Assembly (NCBI GenBank): GCA_034359265.1
Contig: CP136891.1
Span: forward strand, 76,562,501-76,626,500
Direction: 5' to 3'
Source of the DNA: Canna indica
Taxonomy: Eukaryota; Streptophyta; Magnoliopsida; Zingiberales; Cannaceae
Length of the DNA stretch: 64,000 bases
Below, piece by piece: positions 1 to 11,594 of this stretch. Made by a program: the position numbers and the translations under genes. Numbering within the stretch: position 1 is the first letter of the stretch; every line of letters begins with the position of its first letter. The notes beneath the pieces are model-generated. The model was not told the DNA's origin, searched no databases, and saw only the letters and a program-made list of their open reading frames with translations.

Positions 1-716
1 ACACAGAGAACAAATATGCAATCACCAAATACTTAAAATCAAATGAAACTATGTGTGAATAAAAGGATAGAAAATACCACAAACAAGCATTAATCGAACA
101 AGCACAATTTGTGCGATGATGATTCGGCACTAGCAGGGAGGAATTGGGCAGGAAGGTTAGGGATTGGGGGTGGTGAGTTATGATGATGAAGTAATGTTGA
201 TAACAGTGGAATCGAGCAGCTGGTGGAGACGACGCAATGTTGATGAAGTACCTCCGCAAGTGGAGATGGTGCAGCGGGGATATTGTAGTATCTTCGCGAG
301 TGCAGCTGGTGCCCTAGGCGCGATTGTGGAGATGGTGGAGACAACGCGATGGTGGAAACTGTGGAGACAACGCGATGGTGGAGACGTGAGTGAAGCTGGT
401 GCCCTAGGCACGTGATCTAGTTTTCTGGGGCGAAATGGAGAAATGTGGAGGCAAGAGTGATGAATTGGGCGCGCGACCCTTTCCTGGGGGTTAGAGAAAA
501 GCCCCACGAAAACTCACATTTCCTGGGGGTCGGGGAAAACCCCCAGGAAAACTAATTAATATAATATTATATTAATATTCCATATCTACCAATTAACGCA
601 GCATCAAGAAAATAAAATATATAACTAATTACTTATATTTTAATCAATTTTAAATATCTAACTGATTAATTAAATTTTAATCAATTATTATGAAGTATTA
701 TTATTACTTCATATTT
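1..716. other. Unassigned repetitive left edge
   Basis: I recognise no gene here. Positions 120-420 carry imperfect repeats built on a purine-rich 'gagatggtggagacaacgcg' theme and a twice-repeated 'gctggtgccctagg'. Positions 410-550 carry several variants of 'tttcctgggggt', including the inverted repeat 519-550 (tttcctgggggt, 8-base loop, acccccaggaaa). Short open frames on both strands are repeat-driven and look non-coding. The repeats could be subterminal parts of a DNA transposon that extends left of the window, but I see no terminus. Confidence 0.4.
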
Positions 717-846
717 TTAATAATTTATTATTAAAATTGTTATTTAATAATAATTTATTATTAAAATTGTTATTTAATAATAATTTATTATTAAAATTGT
801 TATTTAATAATAATTTATTATTAAAATTGTTATTTAATAATAATTT
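717..846. repeat. 30-bp AT-rich tandem repeat, about 4 copies
   Basis: A 30-base unit of the form 'aataataatttattattaaa' plus 'attgttattt' is repeated about four times with almost no divergence, suggesting recent slippage or unequal exchange. It lies just left of the tandem-duplicated segment that begins near 908. Confidence 0.9.
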
Positions 847-907
847 ATCAAGTAAATAATTTTGAGGGATGAGGGGTAAAATTTTTAATTTTTTAATTTT
901 TTTACTT

Positions 908-1549
908 AATAATATTTTAAATTTTTAAAATATATTTATTTAATTATTTAATTATCTAAACTTATTTTAATTTTAAGTTAATTTTTATTTATTTTCAAAT
1001 TTAAAAGTGAGAGGTAAAAAATGGTGAGCGTCATTTCTTACAATTACAAAACGTAGAATTTAGTGAGAATAACCATATTGATCTCACAATATATACTTTT
1101 TAGTAAGGGTTATATTAGACCCACACTAAATACAAGATTTCGTGAGGGTCATAAGTCCTCACAAAATATCATTTTCAGTGAGGGTCATATTCGACCCTCA
1201 CAAAAAGTAGGATTTCTTGAGGGTCTCCTTGGGGTCCTCACAAATATTATTTTTTTTAATGAGGGTCGCATTAGACCTTCACTAAATGTAGTATTTCATG
1301 GGGGTCACGATATTCTCACAAAAAGTTTAACTTTTAGTGACAGGTTTTAATGAGGGTCATATTAGACCCTCACTAAATACAAGATTTCGTGAGGGTCATA
1401 TGTCCTCACAAAAAGTAGGATTTTGTGAGGGTCACCTTGTGATCCTCACAGATATATATTTTTTAGTGAGGGTCACATTAGACCTTCACTAAATGCAAAA
1501 TTTCATGGGGGTCCAACTTTTAGTACAGATTTTCATGAGGGTCAACTAG
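908..1549. mobile_element. CACTA-like element fragment, copy A, left part
   Basis: The stretch is dense in short inverted motifs of the type 'gtgagggtc'/'gaccctcac' and 'tagaccctcactaaa', the subterminal repeat pattern of CACTA elements. The element continues at 11506-11591, where it ends in a CACTA terminus. It is split by the gypsy element at 1550-11500, whose 5-bp target duplication ACTAG is 1545-1549. The two parts together are about 728 bp, matching the unsplit copy B (13653-14380). No left terminus is visible; the duplication boundary near 908 cuts it. Short frames such as 1063-1350 are translated repeats, not genes. Confidence 0.75.
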
Positions 1550-4030
1550 TGTTATACCTTGAAATTTTTGGATCTAATTGTAAATATTTTTCTTAGAGAG
1601 GCCTTTTTGCAAAAATGCTAATCCTATTTAATTAAACCCTAACCCCTCTCTAATCCTCTCTCTGTCTCTCGAACCTTGTAGCAGCGGCAGTTGGCGGAGG
1701 ATCTTGAAACGTCGGTGGCGAGAAGACTCCGGTGAATCGGAGTTCGGAGGAGATTTCCGGTAGGATTCTCGTCTTATCCTCTTTCTTTCGCGTGGGGTAC
1801 GCTGTTTCTTAGGATGAGATTCCAAGATTTTCATCGTCGATCTGTGTTTTCCCGAGGTTTATGAGATTTTGTGTCTTGTATTTTCTTCGTGATTTCTCGT
1901 CGTTGAATCGTGCGACAACAGTTCGGATCGTCGGCAAGAAGGCAACCAGGAGGGGCTCCGATTGACGCTGTCAGGAGTGTCGGGGCAAGATCACCCCTGT
2001 CCGGTGGTCTGGCAGCGCTCTGTAGTTGCCAATCGCAACCGCTGCCAGGCGCGGCCGCTGACAGGCGGGTGCCATCAGGGTGAGTCGCATCTTGCCTAGG
2101 CTGGCGGCAGTGTCGTCGATCGCGGCGCTCGGCAGGACAGTGTCCTCCTACCGTCGAGTTCCTTGAGATCGGCAGGCCATTTGGAGTCGCCGCCGTTCGG
2201 ATTGGGTCGCGCTGGCGAGTCATCGTCGGGCGGCGAGGGCCCGTATGGTCGGGCCAGTGGGTGGCGGCGACGGCGAGTCGTAGTCGGCGCTGGTGAACCC
2301 TGGGTTGGGGGACGCCGCCCCTAAGGCTTCGTCGGCCTGCGCAGTCGTCGCCCGGCGCGAAGAACGGGGACGCCCCAGTCTAGGGACGCCGCACCTGTTT
2401 CTTGTCGCCGCCGGGTAGTAGGGCGGTGGCGATCGTCGGCGTCGGCGGCGGGCTCCCCGGCGTCCCGATCGGTCAGAGTAGTCGGGATGGAGGCGGCGGC
2501 GGCTGGTAGAGGCAGCAGTGGAGTCGGGCGGATGAGTTGGGGTAGATGAATAGGTTAAATTATAATTTAGAGTTTATATCAGTGATAAATTCTTATATCA
2601 GTGTTATATTCTATATATCAGCGTTATGATGTTGTATCAGTTGACTTTTTGTTTTAGGAATTTAACACTGGTATATAGGGTGATATATGAGTGGTTGTAG
2701 CGTTGTGATTGTAGCAGTGTCACGCGGGTTATAACACTGTTACGCGGATTCGTAACAGTGATATATATATATATATATAAGGCATGATTGTTATGATTTT
2801 AAATAATTATTTGGAGGCTTTATAGTTGGGCAAATTAATCATATCATATATGAATTTGGATCTACTCGACGTCCCTAATCCATTGGTGGAGTCAGTTTTG
2901 TCATTTGGCTTTCGGATGTTGAAATTAGTTTGCGTTATTACCTCGTTTTGCCTCATTTTGCGTGCCGAGTTGGAAAATATCATTTTATCGGCTTTTATGG
3001 TTTCAAAATGAGTTATTTGGTTTTTTTGTATTCGTTGTTAAGGTGAATCTCATCCTAGATCGGTTGTTACCCTATGTCGAAATATATCTTGTTGTTCTAT
3101 TCCGTTAAAATTTGATATCTACTGTCGTTGGAGTTCTTTATGCATATTTTGTTGATACATGTTGCCAGCATGATATTTTATATGTATATTAGTTGAGAAT
3201 GCTAGTATAGACGTTGCATGTCTGCTGCTGTTGTTTATATATTTAATGCATACATGATGCCATGACTACTAGCATTATATTAGTTGAGTTGTAGTAGATG
3301 AGTTGTTGACATGATGCATAGTTGACCTACTGTTGGGCGATAGCCCTGGACACTATTGATATATTTCCCAAGGTGTAGGGCAAGTGACACTGGTGATCAC
3401 CTATTTATCACACGGGTTGTGTGTACGACGTCGAGGTGTTAGACGTCGGCGGACTACCATTTTTGGATAGTCGCATTTTTTGCTGGAGCGGGCTTGAGGT
3501 GCCACTCTCGGGGCGCGAGAGTGCGGGGGAAAACCCAATGTCCAATACGCTCTTGATTGGGTTTATGACACATACTCATATAGATGATAGTTGACATAGT
3601 TGACATAGTTGATTGGTATAGGTGCATCGAGTAGATGGTTAAATCATATCTTCTATTGTACACATGACATCATAGCATGTTGTTGAAATCCTACTCGGCC
3701 TTCTGCTGATGTTTGTTGTTTTTGCCTCAGCTTCTCAGGTATGACGACATTGTTTTATGGGGTAGCTAGAGTTTTGGAGGAGGAGGAGACGTCTTCCGCA
3801 CAATATTTAGTTTTCTTATTTATTAGTTGAACTATGCATTTTTAGCTGGACTCTAGAATTCATTGTTCACTTATGGACTATTGAACTTTTATTATTATCT
3901 GGTTGGACATTCGATTGGAATCTGGTTGTAAATTTAAATTCTGTCCATTTTTGTTGGTTGTTTTGTTGCTAGTTTCGCTTCCCCTAGGTGAGGTCCCTTA
4001 TATAGGGATAAACCTAGGCGGGGCGTAGCA
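1550..4030 (+). repeat. 5' LTR of the Tekay-type element
   Basis: The 2481-bp direct repeat of 9016-11500 starts with TGTTATACC and ends with GGGCGTAGCA. It holds a GC-rich block (1900-2540) followed by AT-rich sequence. A cluster of related short motifs such as 'tatcagtgttat' and 'aacactggtatat' lies at 2575-2770. Differences from the 3' LTR are few and mostly single bases plus small microsatellite indels (for example the (TA)n near 2762), so insertion is fairly recent. The open frames inside (1628-2223 minus, 2826-3011 plus and others) recur in both LTRs and show no known domain, so I do not call them genes. Confidence 0.93.
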
Positions 4031-4033
4031 ACT

Positions 4034-4045
4034 TGGTATCAGAGC
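4034..4045 (+). other. Primer binding site, initiator Met tRNA
   Basis: TGGTATCAGAGC follows the 5' LTR after a three-base spacer. It is the usual primer site complementary to the 3' end of plant initiator methionine tRNA in chromoviruses. Confidence 0.93.
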
Positions 4046-4202
4046 TTAGGATCATCCTCCTCCATAGGATTGTTGGGTGTTTAGGTCTAAGGATGAGATT
4101 TCACCTTATTGTAAGGCAATAAGTTGATTTTTTGTTGGTTGTTGGTTGAATGTGAATCCTGAGTCGTTCTTTCCTTTTAGGGAATATGGAGGCTAGAGGT
4201 AG

Positions 4203-5528
4203 CTCGATGCCAGGACTGCCTTCAGAGGTGGACGTCGAGGCCGAGGCCGAGGTCGTGGAGGTAGGCAGTCTGCGCAGACTCAGAGGGTTAGTCCAGTTCC
4301 GGCCAGAGTCGAGCCAGACCTGGCAGATGATGTTCCTTTGGCTCAGTTTCAGTGTCGGGCGCGCTCGAGCCGTAGGCCCAACCAGAGTAGCACTCGGGGT
4401 GGCCGAGCGAGAGGACAGACCGAGCGGATGGAGCCTCAGCAGGAGTCCGATTCTGACTCAGCTTATAGTGAGGATTCACCTTCTGAGATATCTGCTGGAG
4501 ATGCTTCGGAGGATTCACCGGTGCAGCCGAAGCCAGTAGCTCGGCATGACCCAGTACGGCCTGAGTCTCTCGAGAGGCGGAAGATGAACCATCTAAATCA
4601 GTTTCTACGCCTAGGGAGAGACAAATTCGACAGTTTTTCTGGGACCACCGACCCTGCAGTGGCTCAGTCGTGGGTCAGCGAGGTGGAGCGGGCCTTTGGT
4701 GTATTAGGCTGTCCTGAAGAGGAGTGGGTCGGTTTGGCGACTTACTGCTTTACTGGGGAGGCTTTGGTTTGGTGGGAGATGCAGCAGAGACTACTGAGAG
4801 GAAAGACGATCTCTTGGAAGATATTCTTGAAGATATTCTTCAAGAAATATTACCCAGCTACCTATGCGAGGCAAAAGATGCAGGAGTTCATTCAGTTGCG
4901 TCAGGGGGCGAGGCGAGTGGTAGAGTATGCCAGCGAGTTTGATGCACTCACGAGGTTCGTCCCAGACTTGGTGTCTACTGATAGCAGGAGGGCAGAGTTC
5001 TTCTTCGGGGGACTGAACAACTCCATCAAGGGGCTGATGGCTAGTGACGAGCTCGGGAGCTATGACAGAATTCTGAGGCGGGCGCTTCGGGCAGAGGCGA
5101 CTCATGCCGAGATGTTCCCGAACCGTCAGCTGGTGGAGGCCAGCCAGCCAGCTCAGACACAGAGTCAGGGTGGCAGAGGGCAGAGACAGTCGAGACAGTC
5201 TCATTTCAGGCAGTGCAGAGGGCGCAGAGACGGTGGCGGAGGGTTTGGACAGCCGCAGGCCAAGAGGGCCAGATCAGCACCGGCCCAGTCTCAGGCATCT
5301 TCACGACCTACTCATCAGTTGGGAGGTCAGTCGAGCCGAGGTCAGTTCCATTGCTTTAAGTGTGGGGATGCTTCCCACTCTGTCAGGGATTGCCCTCAGT
5401 CGCAGAGTTTGTGCTTTAGTTGTAAGCAGCCAGGCCACATCAGTAGAGAGTGTCCGACTAGGCAGCAGGCAGGGGGCCAGAGCTCTCAGCAGCAGCGGCA
5501 GAGAGGCCCGCAGCAGAGCACCCAGTAG
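4203..5528 (+). pseudogene. gag of the Tekay-type element, damaged start
   Basis: The frame opens after a TAG at 4200-4202 and runs to a TAG at 5526-5528. It encodes an Arg/Gly-rich N-terminus, the Ty3 capsid region (motif WWEMQQRLL around 4770-4797) and two CCHC zinc knuckles (5352-5393 and 5412-5453). The first in-frame ATG is only at 4338, inside conserved sequence. The upstream ATGs at 4186 and 4207 are in another frame, so a one-base indel has probably detached the native start. The stop at 5526 lies in the same frame as the downstream protease, so it may be a mutation rather than a natural gag end. Gag would form the virus-like particle and package RNA. Confidence 0.88.
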
Positions 5529-7853
5529 TCTGCTAGAGTGTTCACACTGACTCAGCAGCAAGCCTAGGAGGCTTCAGGTAAAGTTGTGAGAGGTATGATT
5601 CAAATTTTTAGTATCCCTGCATCATTGTTGTTTGATACGGGCTCTACACATTCTTTCATTGCTCCTCATATGCTTGAAAAGTTGAATATGGAGCCTACAC
5701 CTAGTGCGACGAGCCTGGCCGTGCATACACCATCTGGGGATGTGCTAGTGTCGGAGTTGCAGTTGAGTGGGTGTAGACTCGATTTTGGCGGCCATGTTTG
5801 TTTAGCTGATTTATAGGTGCTGTAATTCTTTGAGTTTGATATTATTTTGGGTATGGATTGGCTTTCTGCCAACCATGCTAAGGTTGACTGCCATGGGAAG
5901 GCTGTGACAATATCACCTCTGGGATTGCCTTCATTTGAGTTCTTGGGAGTGAGAGAATCTATGACTCCCTTAATCTCAGTATTGCAGGCCCGACGATTGC
6001 TAGCTCAGGGGTGCCTTGGTTTTGTTGCTTCATTGGTGGGCACTTCCAAAAGCAGCCAGAGTCGGCTTGAGGATCTACCCTTGGTCTGTGATTTTTCAGA
6101 CGTATTTCCGGATGAGTTACCAGGATTACCCCCGGTGCGTCAGGCGGACTTCACCATTGATTTGCATCCTGGTACCGCTCCTATCTCGAAGGCACCGTAC
6201 AGAATGGCGCCTAAGGAGTTGAAGGAGCTGAAAGAGCAGCTGCAGGAACTGTTGGATAAAGGGTTCATCCGACCCAGTATCTCACCCTGGGGAGCTCCAG
6301 TGTTGTTTGTAAAGAAGAAGGATGGCTCTATGAGGCTTTGCATTGATTATAGGCAGTTGAACTCGGTGACTATAAAGAACCGATACCCTCTTCCCAGGAT
6401 CGATGACCTATTTGATCAGTTGCAGGGGACGAGTGTGTACTCCAAGATTGATTTGAGATCAGGCTATCATCAGCTCAAAGTTAGAGATGAGGATGTTCAG
6501 AAGACTGCATTCAGGACTCGTTATGGGCACTATGAGTTCTTGGTTATGCCGTTTGGGTTGACCAATGCACCAGCAGCATTTATGGACTTGATGAACCGCA
6601 TTTTCATGGGCTTTCTTGACCGGTTCGTCGTGGTGTTCATTGATGATATTTTGGTGTACTCTCGCAGTGAGGAAGAGCATGAAGAGCATTTGAGGATGGT
6701 GCTTGGTGTGCTGAGGAAAGAGCAGTTGTATGCCAAATTCAGCAAGTGTGCTTTTTGGTTGAAGGAAGTTAGCTTCCTTGGTCATGTGATTTTTGGAGCC
6801 GGCATTGCAGTGGATTCTCAGAAGATTAATGCAGTGTCCGAGTGGCAAAGGCCTAGGACAGTCCATGAGATTCGGAGTTTCTTGGGACTAGCAGGTTATT
6901 ATCGGCGATTTGTTGAAGGTTTCTCAAAGATCGCATCACCCTTGTCTAGATTGACAAAGAAAGGGGTGAAATTTGTGTGGGATGACCGGTGCGAGGCAAG
7001 CTTCCATGAGCTCAAGAGGGGGCTCACTAGTGCACCTGTTTTGGTAGTTCCATCTGGATGTGACGGGTTTGTGTTGTTTACAGACGCCTCCATTCAGGGA
7101 CTTGGAGCTGTGTTGATGCAGCATGAGAGAGTAGTTGCTTATGCTTCTCGTCAGTTAAAGGAGCATGAGAAGAACTACCCAGTGCATGACCTGGAGTTAG
7201 CAGCGATCATATTTGCACTGAAGATTTGGCGGCATTACTTGTATGGAGCGACCTTTGAGATCTTCACATATCATAAGAGCCTGAAGTATCTGTTCACTCA
7301 GAAGGAGCTGAACATGAGGCAGCGCAGATGGATGGACTTCCTGAAGGATTATGATTGCTCTATTAACTATCATCCTGGTAAGGCTAATATTGTTGCAGAT
7401 GCCTTAAGCAGAAAATCAGTTGGGATGTTGGCTTACCTCAGAGTTGCAGCGTCTGAACTAATTCGACAGTTTTCAGAGCTGAGTTTGGATGTGCTTCGTC
7501 CTACTGAGAGAGGAGTGCTAGCTCAGCTCATTGCTCATTCGCCGATTGTTCAGCGTATTCAGGAGAGCCAGATCGAGGATCGTCATCTTCAGGCTATGAT
7601 TGAGGAGATAGAGCAAGGGCGAAAGCCCGACTTCTCCAGAGATACAGATGGTATCATCAGATTTAGAGGCAGGTTATGTGTGCCTGAGGGGCATCCGGTA
7701 AAGGAAGAATTGTTGGTCGAAGCTCATAGATCTCGATTTGCAGTGCATCCGGGGAGTTCTCGGATGTATCAGGACCTAAAACGGTCATATTGGTGGCGAG
7801 GGATGAAAAAGGACGTGGCAGAGTTTGTGGCCAAGTGCTTGATCTGTCAGTAG
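5529..7853 (+). pseudogene. pol, protease-RT-RNase H part, with premature stops
   Basis: It is in the same frame as gag. The aspartic protease is marked by LLFDTGSTHSF near 5625. Reverse transcriptase follows, with FIDD at 6636-6647 and conserved blocks such as LCIDYRQLN. RNase H has FTDAS near 7077 and VADALSR near 7395, and the integrase HHCC zinc finger begins before 7850. In-frame stops are TAG 5565-5567, TAG 5814-5816, TAA 5823-5825 and TAG 7851-7853. Codon 7269-7271 encodes Tyr where this RNase H family has a catalytic Asp (T-D-H-K-S-L context). The copy therefore cannot make an active product. Confidence 0.92.
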
Positions 7854-9005
7854 ATCAAAGTGGAGCATCAGCGACCCACAGGGAAGCTTCAGAACATTCC
7901 TATTCCGGAGTGGAAATGGGAGCATATCACGATGGATTTTGTTACTGGACTTCCGAGATTACAGAGAGGGCATGACTCGATTTGGGTGATTGTTGATCGA
8001 CTTACCAAGTCTGCCCACTTTTTGCCGATGAAGAAGACTTTTTCTCTTAGTCGATTGGCAGCCTTATATTGCAGAGAGATTGTTCGGCTTCATGGTGTGC
8101 CAGCGAGCATAATCTCGGATAGAGATCCGCGATTTACTTCGCATTTTTGGGAGAGTCTGCAGCAGACTTTGGGTACGCAGCTTCGATTCAGCACCGCCTA
8201 TCACCTGCAGACTGATGGCCAGTTGGAGCGCACGATTCAGACTCTTGAGGATCTTTTGCGTGCTTGTGTGTTGGACTTCGGAGGTAGCTGGGAGGACCAC
8301 CTTCATCTGGTGGAGTTCTCATATAATAATAGCTACCACTCAGCTATTCAGATGGCACCGTTTGAGGCTCTTTATGGCCGGAGATGCAGATCACCGGTGC
8401 ATTGGGATGAGGTTGGTGAGCGTCAACTTTTGGGACCAGAGATGGTTCAGCGAGATATAGAGCTGGTGCAGACGATCAGACAGAGATTACTAACAGCCCA
8501 GAGTCGTCAGAAAAGTTATGCTGATCGGCGTAGGAGAGACTTGGAGTTCTCAGTTGGGGATCATGTTTTCCTTAGAGTGTCTCCTAGTAGAGGTGTTATG
8601 CGGTTTGGCAAGAAAGGAAAGCTCGCACCGCGATATATTGGCCCATTCGAGATCTTGGAGAGAGTGGGAGCGGTAGCGTATCGGCTAGCATTGCCTCCTT
8701 CATTAGCTGATGTGCACGATGTCTTCCATGTTTCTATGTTGAGGAAGTACGTGCCTGATCCTACTCACATTTTGGAGCAGCAGTCAGTTCAGCTTCAGCC
8801 TGACTCTAGCTTTGAGGAGCAGCTTGTTCGGATTCTTGACAGGAAAGAGCATCAGCTTCGTAACAAGGTTATATCGCTCGTCAAGGTAGGGTGGCAGCAT
8901 CATTCTGATTCGGAGGCCACTTGGGAGCGAGAGGAGGATATTCGAGCGCTCTACCCCCATCTCTTTGAGTCAGGTATTCAAATTTGGAGGACCAAATTTT
9001 TTTAG
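7854..9005 (+). pseudogene. pol, integrase core and chromodomain-like tail
   Basis: The frame continues directly from the preceding stop without a shift. The integrase core shows [18 protein letters not shown] and TDGQLERT, which carry the D, D and E catalytic positions. Further on are the [10 protein letters not shown] block and a C-terminal VKVGWQ...[10 protein letters not shown] region typical of the chromovirus chromodomain. The end at 9005 overlaps the polypurine tract, which is normal for Tekay elements. In chromoviruses this tail steers integration toward particular chromatin. Read alone it is an intact 381-residue frame, but it lacks its own translation context. Confidence 0.9.
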
Positions 9006-9015
9006 GTGGGGAGGA
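9004..9015 (+). other. Polypurine tract
   Basis: AGGTGGGGAGGA sits directly before the 3' LTR and is the expected primer for plus-strand synthesis. It overlaps the last codon and stop of pol. Confidence 0.88.
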
Positions 9016-11500
9016 TGTTATACCTTGAAATTTTTGGACCTAATTGTAAATATTTTTCTTAGAAGGGCCTTTTTTGCAAAAATGCTAATCCTATTTAATT
9101 AAACCCTAACCCCTCTCTAATCCTCTCTCTGTCTCTCGAACCCTGTAGCAACGGTAGTTGGCGGAGGATCTTGAGACGTCGGTGGCGAGAAGACTCCGGT
9201 GAATCGGAGTTCGGAGGAGATTTCGGGTAGGATTCTCGTCTTATCCTCTTTCTTTCGCGTGGGGTACGCTGTTTCTTAGGATGAGATTCCAAGATTTTCA
9301 TCGTCGATCTGTGTTTTCGCGAGGTTTCCGAGATTTTGTGTCTTGTATTTTCTTCATGATTTCTCGTCGTTGAATCGTGCGACAACAGTTCGGATCGTCG
9401 GCAAGAAGGCAACCAGGAGGGGCTCCGATTGACGCTGTCAGGAGCGTCGGGGCAAGATCACCCCTGTCCGGTGGTCTGGCAGCGCTCTGTAGTTGCCAAT
9501 CTTAACCGCTGCCAGGCGCGGCCGCTGACAGGCGGGTGCCATCAGGGTGAGTCGCATCTTGCCTAGGCTGGCGGCAGTGTCGTCGATCGCGGCGCTCGGC
9601 AGGACAGTGTCCTCCTACCGTCGAGTTCCTTGAGATCGGCAGGCCATTTGGAGTCGCCGCCGTTTGGATTGGGTCGCGCTGGCGAGTCATCGTCGGGCGG
9701 CGAGGGCCCGCATGGTCGGGCCAGTGGGTGGCGGCGACGGCGAGTCGTAGTCGGCGCTGGTGAACCCTGGGTTGGGGGACGCCGCCGCTAAGGCTTCGTC
9801 GGCCTGCGCAATCGTCGCCCGGCGCGAAGAACGGGGACGCCCCAATCTAGGGACGCCGCACCTGTTTCTTGTCGCCGCCGGGTAGTAGGGCGGTGGCGAT
9901 CGTCGGCGTCGGCGGCGGGCTCCCCGGCGTCTCGATCGGTCGGAGTAGTCGGGATGGAGGCGGTGGCGGCTGGTAGAGGCGGCAATGGAGTCGGGCGGAT
10001 GAGTTGGGGTAGATGAATAGGTTAAATTATAATTTAGAGTTTGTATCAATGATAAATTCTTATATCAGTGTTATATTCTATATATCAGCGTTATGATGTT
10101 GTATCAGTTGACTTTTTGTTTTAGGAATTTAACACTGGTATATAGGGTGATATATGAGTGGTTGTAGCGTTGTGATTGTAGCAGTGTCACGCGGGTTATA
10201 ACACTGTTACGCGGATTTGTAACAGTGATATATATATATATATATTTAAGGCATGATTGTTATGATTTTAAATAATTATTTGGAGGCTTTATAGTTGGGC
10301 AAATTAATCATATCATATATGAATTTGGATCTACTCGACGTCCCGAATCCATTGGTGGAGTCAGTTTTATCATTTGGCTTTCGGATGTTGAAATCAGTTT
10401 GTGTTATTACCTCGTTTTGCCTCGTTTTGCGTGCCGAGTTGGAAAATATCATTTTATCGGCTTTTATGGTTTCAAAATGAGTTATTTGATTTTTTTTGTA
10501 TTCGTTGTTAAGGTGAATCTCATCCTAGATCGATTGTTACCCTATGTCGAAATATATCTTGTTGTTTTATTCCGTTGAAATTTGATATCTACTGTCGTTG
10601 GAGTTCTTTATGCATATTTTGTTGATACATGTTGCCAGCATGATATTTTATATGCATATTAGTTGAGAATGCTAGTATAGACATTGCATGTCTCCTGCTG
10701 TTGTTTATATATTTAATGCATACATGATGCCATGACTACTAGCATTATATTAGTTGAGTTGTAGTAGATGAGTTGTTGACATGATGCATAGTTGACCTAC
10801 TGTTGGGCGATAGCCCTGGACACTATTGATATATTGCCCAAAGTGTAGGGCAAGTGACACCGGTGATCACCTATTTATCACACGGGTTGTGTGTACGACG
10901 TCGAGGTGTTAGACGTCGGCAGACTACCATTTTTGGATAGTCGCATCTTTTGCTGGAGCGGGCTTGAGGTGCCACTCTCGGGGTGCGAGAGTGCGGGGGG
11001 AAACCCAATGTCCAATACGCTCTTGATTGGATTTATGACACATACTCATATAGATGATAGTTGACATAGTTGACATAGTTGATTGGTATAGGTGCATCGA
11101 GTAGATGGTTAAATCATATCTTCTGTTGTACACATGGCATCATAGCATGTTGTTGAAATCCTACTCAGCCTTCTGCTGATGTTTGTTGTTTTTGCCTCAG
11201 CTTCTCAGGTATGACGGCATTGTTTTATGGGGTAGCTAGAGTTTTGGAGGAGGAGGAGACGTCTTCCGCACAGTATTTAGTTTCCTTATTTATTAGTTGA
11301 ACTATGCATTTTTAGCTGGACTCTAGAATTCATTGTTCACTAATGGACTGTTGAACTTTTATTATTATCTGGTTGAACATTCGATTGGAATCTGGTTGTA
11401 AATTTAAATTCTGTCCATTTTGGTTGGTTGTTCTGTTGCTAGTTGCGCTTCCCCTAGGTGAGGTCCCTTATATAGGGATAAACCTAGACGGGGCGTAACA
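9016..11500 (+). repeat. 3' LTR of the Tekay-type element
   Basis: The 2485-bp direct repeat of 1550-4030 starts at TGTTATACC and ends at GGGGCGTAACA. It is followed by the target duplication ACTAG (11501-11505). TG/CA ends and the inverted TGTTA/TAACA termini are intact here, while the 5' LTR ends GTAGCA, a one-base difference. Its open frames mirror those of the 5' LTR and are not called as genes. Confidence 0.93.
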
Positions 11501-11505
11501 ACTAG

Positions 11506-11591
11506 CAATCCTCATAAATAGACTGATTTAGTGAGGGTCGATGTGCGACCCCCACTAAATCTCGTTACTAAAAACTAGTTTTCTTATAGTG
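11506..11591. mobile_element. CACTA-like element, copy A, right terminus
   Basis: This is the remainder of the fragment split by the gypsy insertion. Read on the minus strand it starts CACTATAAGAAAACTAG, the standard CACTA terminal pattern. Adjacent copies of the 'gagggtc' subterminal motif follow. The three bases after the end (11592-11594, TAT) could be the target duplication, but the partner end is missing. Confidence 0.8.
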
Positions 11592-11594
11592 TAT

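Larger units (their letters stand above)
1550..11500 (+). mobile_element. Complete but inactivated Tekay-type Ty3/gypsy LTR retrotransposon
   Basis: All structural parts are present: 5' LTR 1550-4030, initiator-Met tRNA primer site 4034-4045, gag-pol frame 4203-9005, polypurine tract 9004-9015, 3' LTR 9016-11500. The target duplication ACTAG flanks it (1545-1549 and 11501-11505). LTRs begin TGTTATACC and end GTAACA or GTAGCA. Order gag-PR-RT-RH-IN and a chromodomain-like pol C-terminus place it in the chromoviruses, most like the Tekay/Del clade. The copy cannot encode a full polyprotein: five in-frame stops, a frame break at the gag start and an altered RNase H residue. It sits inside the CACTA-like fragment of tandem copy A. 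Confidence 0.95.

Noticed and set aside
164..507. Overlapping open frames on both strands near the left edge
   Set aside because: They cover imperfect purine-rich repeats, have no domain, splice or promoter context, and are open on both strands at once, as repeats often are.
1628..3011. Open frames in the 5' LTR (with twins at 9095-10480 in the 3' LTR)
   Set aside because: They occur identically in both LTRs, have low-complexity Arg/Ser/Ala composition and no known domain. LTR sequence is a better explanation.
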